Under the pieces are notes generated by a model, which was not told where the DNA came from, did no database searches, and saw nothing but the letters and a program-made list of their open reading frames with translations. This document shows, one piece after another, positions 60,500-64,000 of a DNA stretch of 64,000 nt (position 1 is the first letter of the stretch; every line of letters begins with the position of its first letter). The position numbers and the translations under genes were made by a program. This DNA is from Streptomyces sp. NBC_01304. Its GTDB lineage: Bacteria; Actinomycetota; Actinomycetes; Streptomycetales; Streptomycetaceae. Location: positions 496,001 through 560,000 of the forward strand of contig NZ_CP109055.1 in assembly GCF_035975855.1 (NCBI RefSeq), read 5' to 3'.

Positions 60500-61665
60500 T
60501 CACACAGCACCACGCCGGTCACGGTCGGGGCGGCGCCGTGTCCGCATGATGAGTTGAGCGAGCAGACGGGTGCGGGGGACCATCTGTACGACCTTGACGT
60601 GCTCGGTGTTCGCGTGGGCGCCACCGCCCACGGCGCCCAGGCCGTCCAGCGTCGGACAGCCCGCAGCCGCGGTGTAGTTGCCGTCCGAGGCACCGCCGAC
60701 GGCCATCCCCCGCAGCGGTTCCTGGCCCAGTTCCGCGGCGAGTTGGGAGGCGAGGGCGAACAGTGGGGCGGATGACTCCGGCTCCATGGGCGGCCGTTGG
60801 CTGCCGCCCAGCACCTCCAGCCGGATGCCGGGCACCCGCGGCGTGAGCCCCCGCATGAGGGCGTCGATCCGCTCCTGCGCCGCCGAGGTCGGCACCCGCA
60901 CGTCCACCGACACCCGCGCCAGCGCGGGCACCGTGTTGCGTGCACTGCCGGCCGACAGCAGGGTGGGCGTGACGGTCGCGGAGCCCAGGACGGATTCCGT
61001 GCCGCCGACGGCACCCATCGCGGCGCCGAGACCGGCGATGGACAGCACCTGGTGGGCGGCCTCGATCGCGGCGTTGATGCCCTTCTGCGGTTCCTGACCC
61101 GCGTGCGCCGCCCTGCCATGCAGGACGACCTCGTACCGCGAGGTGCCCTTGCGGGCGGTCTTGAGCGCGCCCTCGGCGTCCGCGGACGCTTCCAGGACAA
61201 AGGCGGCCGCGCACCCTCGCACGGATTCCTCGATCAGTTCCCGGGAGGTCGCCGAGCCGACCTCCTCGTCCCCGTTGACCAAGATGCCCACCCCGTCCGG
61301 GACGGGAGCGAGGCCAGGGCATGGAACATCTGCACCAGGCCCGCCTTCATGTCCAGGACCCCGGGGCCGCGGGCGATCCCGTCGGCCACCGACCAGGGGT
61401 GGCTCTTGATCGAGCCCATGGGCCACACCGTGTCGTGGTGTCCTATCAGCCAGACCCGCGGAGTGCCGAACGTCCACCGCAGATGGGTCACACCGTCGAT
61501 CACCATCGTCTCCGGCCGGGCCCCCAGCAGCCTGCTCCCGAGCGCGCCCACCACCTCGGCGCTTCGCGCCACCGCCGCATGGTCGGCCGAGAAGGACTCG
61601 CAGCGCACGAGTTCCGCCAGATCGGCCAGCATCGCCGGCAGTAGGACAGGGGCCCCCCGGGTCAT
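60500..61665 (-). pseudogene. M20-family peptidase (CPG2-like), frameshifted
   Basis: The two halves of a zinc metallopeptidase lie in adjacent frames. The first, from ATG 61665, has metal ligands GHHDTVW and LDMKAGLVQ; it loses frame around 61300-61320. The second resumes as VPDGVGILVNGDEEVGS with Glu ligand and general base, GRAAHAGQEPQKG and the dimerisation domain, and ends at 60500. Adding one C in the run before VPDG rejoins them into about 390 residues. Family members cleave C-terminal glutamate or N-acyl amino acids. Divergent from a LysR gene. Confidence 0.8.
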
Positions 61666-61874
61666 CGGTCCCGCCCCATGCCAACTCCCTGTCGTGCTCC
61701 GCGTGGTGACAGCACATTTCCCCCTCGGGCTTCGTGGAGCAGCGATGCGGCGGGGCCGTTCTCCCTGCGAAGCCCTCGCCGTGTGAACGACGTTAGGGCG
61801 GGCCAAGGCATTCCACCAGCGACTGGATTGCATGGGACCCATGCACCTGGAGAATGGGTCGTGGGAAGATGGCC

Positions 61875-61898
61875 GATGCCGATGCCGATGCCGATGCC
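61875..61898. repeat. Hexanucleotide repeat (GATGCC)4
   Basis: Four perfect GATGCC units, the reverse complement of the GGCATC repeat in the kinase gene at 18350. Located 25-48 bases before the LysR ATG, in its leader, where length change could alter expression. Confidence 0.9.
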
Positions 61899-61923
61899 CG
61901 GAGGATCGTGAAGGGGGCGGGAC

Positions 61924-62808
61924 ATGTTCGAGGTCGACGCGCTTCGGCTGCTGGTGGCCGTGGCAGAGACCGGATCGTTCACCAAGGCGGCGGTCCGGCT
62001 CAACTACACGCAATCCGCGGTATCCCGGCGGATCGCCGCGCTGGAACAGCAGGCGGGCGGACCGTTGTTCGCGCGGCTCCCGCGGGGTGTACGGCTCAAT
62101 CCCGCCGGCCATACGCTGCACCGGCACGCCATGGACGTGCTCGACCGGCTGGCGCGGGCGGAGCGGGAGTTGGCCGTGCTGCACGCGGGGAGCGGCGGAC
62201 TGCTGCACACAGGAGCCTTCGCCACCGCCAACATCTCGCTGGTGCCCACCGCTCTGCGGGCGCTCCAGCACGCCAGGCCGGATGTCGAGGTCATCGCGGT
62301 CGAGGGTCCGACCGCCACGCTGATGGAGCGTCTCGCGGACGGGGCGCTGGACCTTGCTGTCGTCAGTGACTACCCGTCCGGTCTGCCGTCGCCCGACGGT
62401 GTCACGACGACCGTGCTGTGCGAGGACGAACTGTTCGTGGCTCTCCCGCGCGCGCACCGCCTGGCCGGAGCCTCAACGGTCGACCTGTGTGAACTGCACG
62501 ACGAGGCATGGCTGCACAGCGCGTTCGGCGAACGTCCCACGATGCTCGCCGATGCCTGCGCACGTGCGGGCTTCACCCCCAGGAAGATCATCCGGATCGC
62601 GGAGTGGACCGGGAAGTTCGGCTACGTGGCCGCCGGACTGGGGGTGGCGCTGGTTCCCTCGCTGGCCGCCCGGGCGGTCCCCGACGAACTCGTCCTGTGC
62701 CGCCTCACCGACCCGGCCCTGCGCCGGACCGTCCATGTGGCGCTGCCCGCAGCCCCGTTGCCCGCGGCACTGATACTGCGGGATCTGCTGCACGACGCCG
62801 TCGACTGA
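61924..62808 (+). CDS. LysR-family regulator, divergent from M20 peptidase
   Basis: 294 residues. HTH in residues 1-60 (LRLLVAVAETGSFTKAAVRL, TQSAVSRRIAALEQQAGGPL) and the effector domain LLHTGAFATANISLVPTALR, VSDYPSGLPSPDG. GGGGGCGGG precedes ATG 61924. Probably activates the divergent M20 peptidase gene in response to a small metabolite. Confidence 0.92.
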   Translation: MFEVDALRLLVAVAETGSFTKAAVRLNYTQSAVSRRIAALEQQAGGPLFARLPRGVRLNPAGHTLHRHAMDVLDRLARAERELAVLHAGSGGLLHTGAFATANISLVPTALRALQHARPDVEVIAVEGPTATLMERLADGALDLAVVSDYPSGLPSPDGVTTTVLCEDELFVALPRAHRLAGASTVDLCELHDEAWLHSAFGERPTMLADACARAGFTPRKIIRIAEWTGKFGYVAAGLGVALVPSLAARAVPDELVLCRLTDPALRRTVHVALPAAPLPAALILRDLLHDAVD

Positions 62809-62879
62809 ACCAAGGGAGGCAGGCTGCTGCGGCCTGCCTCGCGGCAAAGCCCTTTCGCCGCCGGCATCGAGGGCCGATG

Positions 62880-64000
62880 TCACGCGTCGGAGTGGACCTC
62901 CAAGGTGGACAGCTGGCCTGCGGGCCAGCCGGTGTTGGCGGTGAACTGCAGCCGCAAGTAGCGGGCGGTGGGGGCCGGCAGGGACAGTGTCACGGTGTTG
63001 CCCTTCGCCGGGTCGAAGGTGTGGCCGGCGGACGCGAGCAGTGTGGTGAAGTCGCTGCCGTTCGTGCTGCCGAGCACCGCCAGGGTCTGGGTGCGCGTGG
63101 CCCAGGCCGGGTCGGGCGGCAGGGACAGTACGAGGCGGCGGATCGGCGACGCGGCGCCGAGGTCGACCTGCAACCACTGCGGGAAGGCGTTGTTCACGCT
63201 CTCCCAGTACGTTCTGGCGTCACCGTCCACCACGTTGCCCGGCGCATAGCCCTGGGTGTGCCCGGAGGCGGTCGCCGGCTTGTGCAGGGCGAGGTCGCCC
63301 GGCTGGGGGTTGCCCCCGTCGGGCATCGGGAGCGTCGGACGCTTGTCGGTGAGCGGCAGTTGGCCCTTCAGCATCCGGCTGCCATCGCCGGTGAGCCGCA
63401 GGTAGTAGTCCGCGGAGCAGGCGGTGCCGTCCTCGTCCAGGCCGAGGAAGCCAGAATTCGTGGGGACGTAGGCCGTGCTCTCCGCCGTCTTTGCGATCTG
63501 GTTGCCCTCGTTGTACTCGTCGAACATGGAGATGTAGATGCCCTGCGCGCCTACGCGGACCATGTTGTAGAACTGCCGCCACATGAAGTCGCCGTGGACG
63601 CGCTGGCGCGACTGGACGTCGCCCGGCAGCACGCACGGCTGGTAGTCGATGCCGTGGCCGTTGCACTCGGCCTGGTCGGGGGTGTTGACGTTGGCGTAGA
63701 AGCGGTCGGTGTCCGCGATGTTGCCGATCCGGCCCACCATCCACGGCGAGAGCATGTCGAACGCGTGGTAGACGTCGAGGTAGCCGACGCGGGAGTCCTC
63801 CGTGCCGGTGCGCCAGTGGGTGGGTACGCCGCCCATCACGTAACAGCCCTGGGATTTGAACCAGTTGACGACCTCAAGGCAGTCGGCGGCCGGCCAGGTC
63901 TTGTCGGGTTCGTTGAAGCCGAAGCCCCAGATGCCGACGACGGGCTTGCCGTTCTGGACGGCGTAGGCGGAGGACACGGTGTGGGCGCGCATCTTGTTCG
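62880..64000 (-). CDS. Secreted glycoside hydrolase with C-terminal F5/8 type C domain (5' end outside window)
   Basis: About 373 residues visible, open beyond 64000. The catalytic part has KPVVGIWGFGFNEPDKTW and YISMFDEYNEGNQI, in which DEYNEG looks like a GH99/GH71-type acid pair. The last about 135 residues form a discoidin-like (F5/8C) domain: GDLALHKPATASGHTQGY, PQWLQVDLGA and TARYLRLQFTANTGWPAGQ. The similar domains in the copper oxidase at 14500 suggest both act on related surface glycans. Whether a signal peptide exists cannot be seen. Confidence 0.8.
   Translation of the reverse strand, partial: NKMRAHTVSSAYAVQNGKPVVGIWGFGFNEPDKTWPAADCLEVVNWFKSQGCYVMGGVPTHWRTGTEDSRVGYLDVYHAFDMLSPWMVGRIGNIADTDRFYANVNTPDQAECNGHGIDYQPCVLPGDVQSRQRVHGDFMWRQFYNMVRVGAQGIYISMFDEYNEGNQIAKTAESTAYVPTNSGFLGLDEDGTACSADYYLRLTGDGSRMLKGQLPLTDKRPTLPMPDGGNPQPGDLALHKPATASGHTQGYAPGNVVDGDARTYWESVNNAFPQWLQVDLGAASPIRRLVLSLPPDPAWATRTQTLAVLGSTNGSDFTTLLASAGHTFDPAKGNTVTLSLPAPTARYLRLQFTANTGWPAGQLSTLEVHSDA

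Overview
The window is about 70% GC, uses many GTG starts with good Shine-Dalgarno sites, and has strong G/C preference at third codon positions. It carries a SigB/F-type sigma factor, a mycothiol-type (TIGR03086-like) DinB protein, Tat and Sec secreted enzymes, and DUFs known mainly from actinomycetes. This points to a Streptomyces or close relative. The many paralogous TetR regulators, secreted enzymes, decayed genes and IS remnants suggest a chromosome arm rather than the core. No rRNA, tRNA, CRISPR array, prophage or complete biosynthetic cluster was recognised.

Layout. 0-9.8 kb: MFS exporter, small membrane-anchored protein, TetR/rhodanese divergent pair, RidA/TetR divergent pair, MMPL (RND-like) transporter, then a SigB/F-type sigma factor with its own SigB-type promoter and a separate RsbW-like ATPase. 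10-17 kb: response regulator, histidine kinase, MFS exporter and DUF1992 protein, probably one transcription unit on the minus strand, divergent from a large secreted galactose-oxidase-like copper radical enzyme. 17-23 kb: an EF-Tu-like protein lacking the GTPase domain, an aminoglycoside-phosphotransferase-like kinase with an in-frame hexanucleotide microsatellite, and a tightly coupled PadR/ABC ATPase/FtsX permease operon. 23-28 kb: decaying region with relics of a RamB-like regulator and a MetN-like ATPase, a deoxynucleoside kinase and a secreted seven-repeat YVTN beta-propeller. 28-43 kb: a run of divergent regulator/oxidoreductase pairs (TetR/SDR, TetR/NAD(P)-binding, MarR/flavin reductase-GNAT fusion, TetR/NmrA-like), plus kinases, an ANTAR-GAF protein, a receiver-only protein, a Tat-exported glycosidase-like protein and a metallophosphoesterase. 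43-51 kb: an ECF sigma factor operon (sigma-SnoaL, cupin-like, DUF6069), small membrane and unknown proteins, an alpha/beta-hydrolase-like protein lacking its nucleophile, a DUF6086 protein, a scrambled IS5-type transposase and a GPP34 protein. 51-64 kb: LysR/hydrolase/flavodoxin, DeoR/MFS/HAD, secreted TolB-like and beta-lactamase-like proteins, a frameshifted M20 peptidase divergent from a LysR regulator, and a truncated secreted glycoside hydrolase.

The recurring theme is local control. About ten enzymes or transporters sit back-to-back with their own one-component regulator, and most of the gaps contain a visible inverted or direct repeat that is a natural operator candidate. The most distinctive single items are the flavin-reductase/GNAT fusion whose operator-like repeat covers both start codons, the orphan EF-Tu domain II/III protein, the radical copper oxidase with all ligands preserved behind two discoidin-like domains, the microsatellite inside a kinase active-site loop, and an IS5 transposase whose middle has been inverted. 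Several frameshifts (three genes plus the transposase) can each be repaired by one base, usually in a short G or C run, so some of the apparent gene decay may be assembly error.
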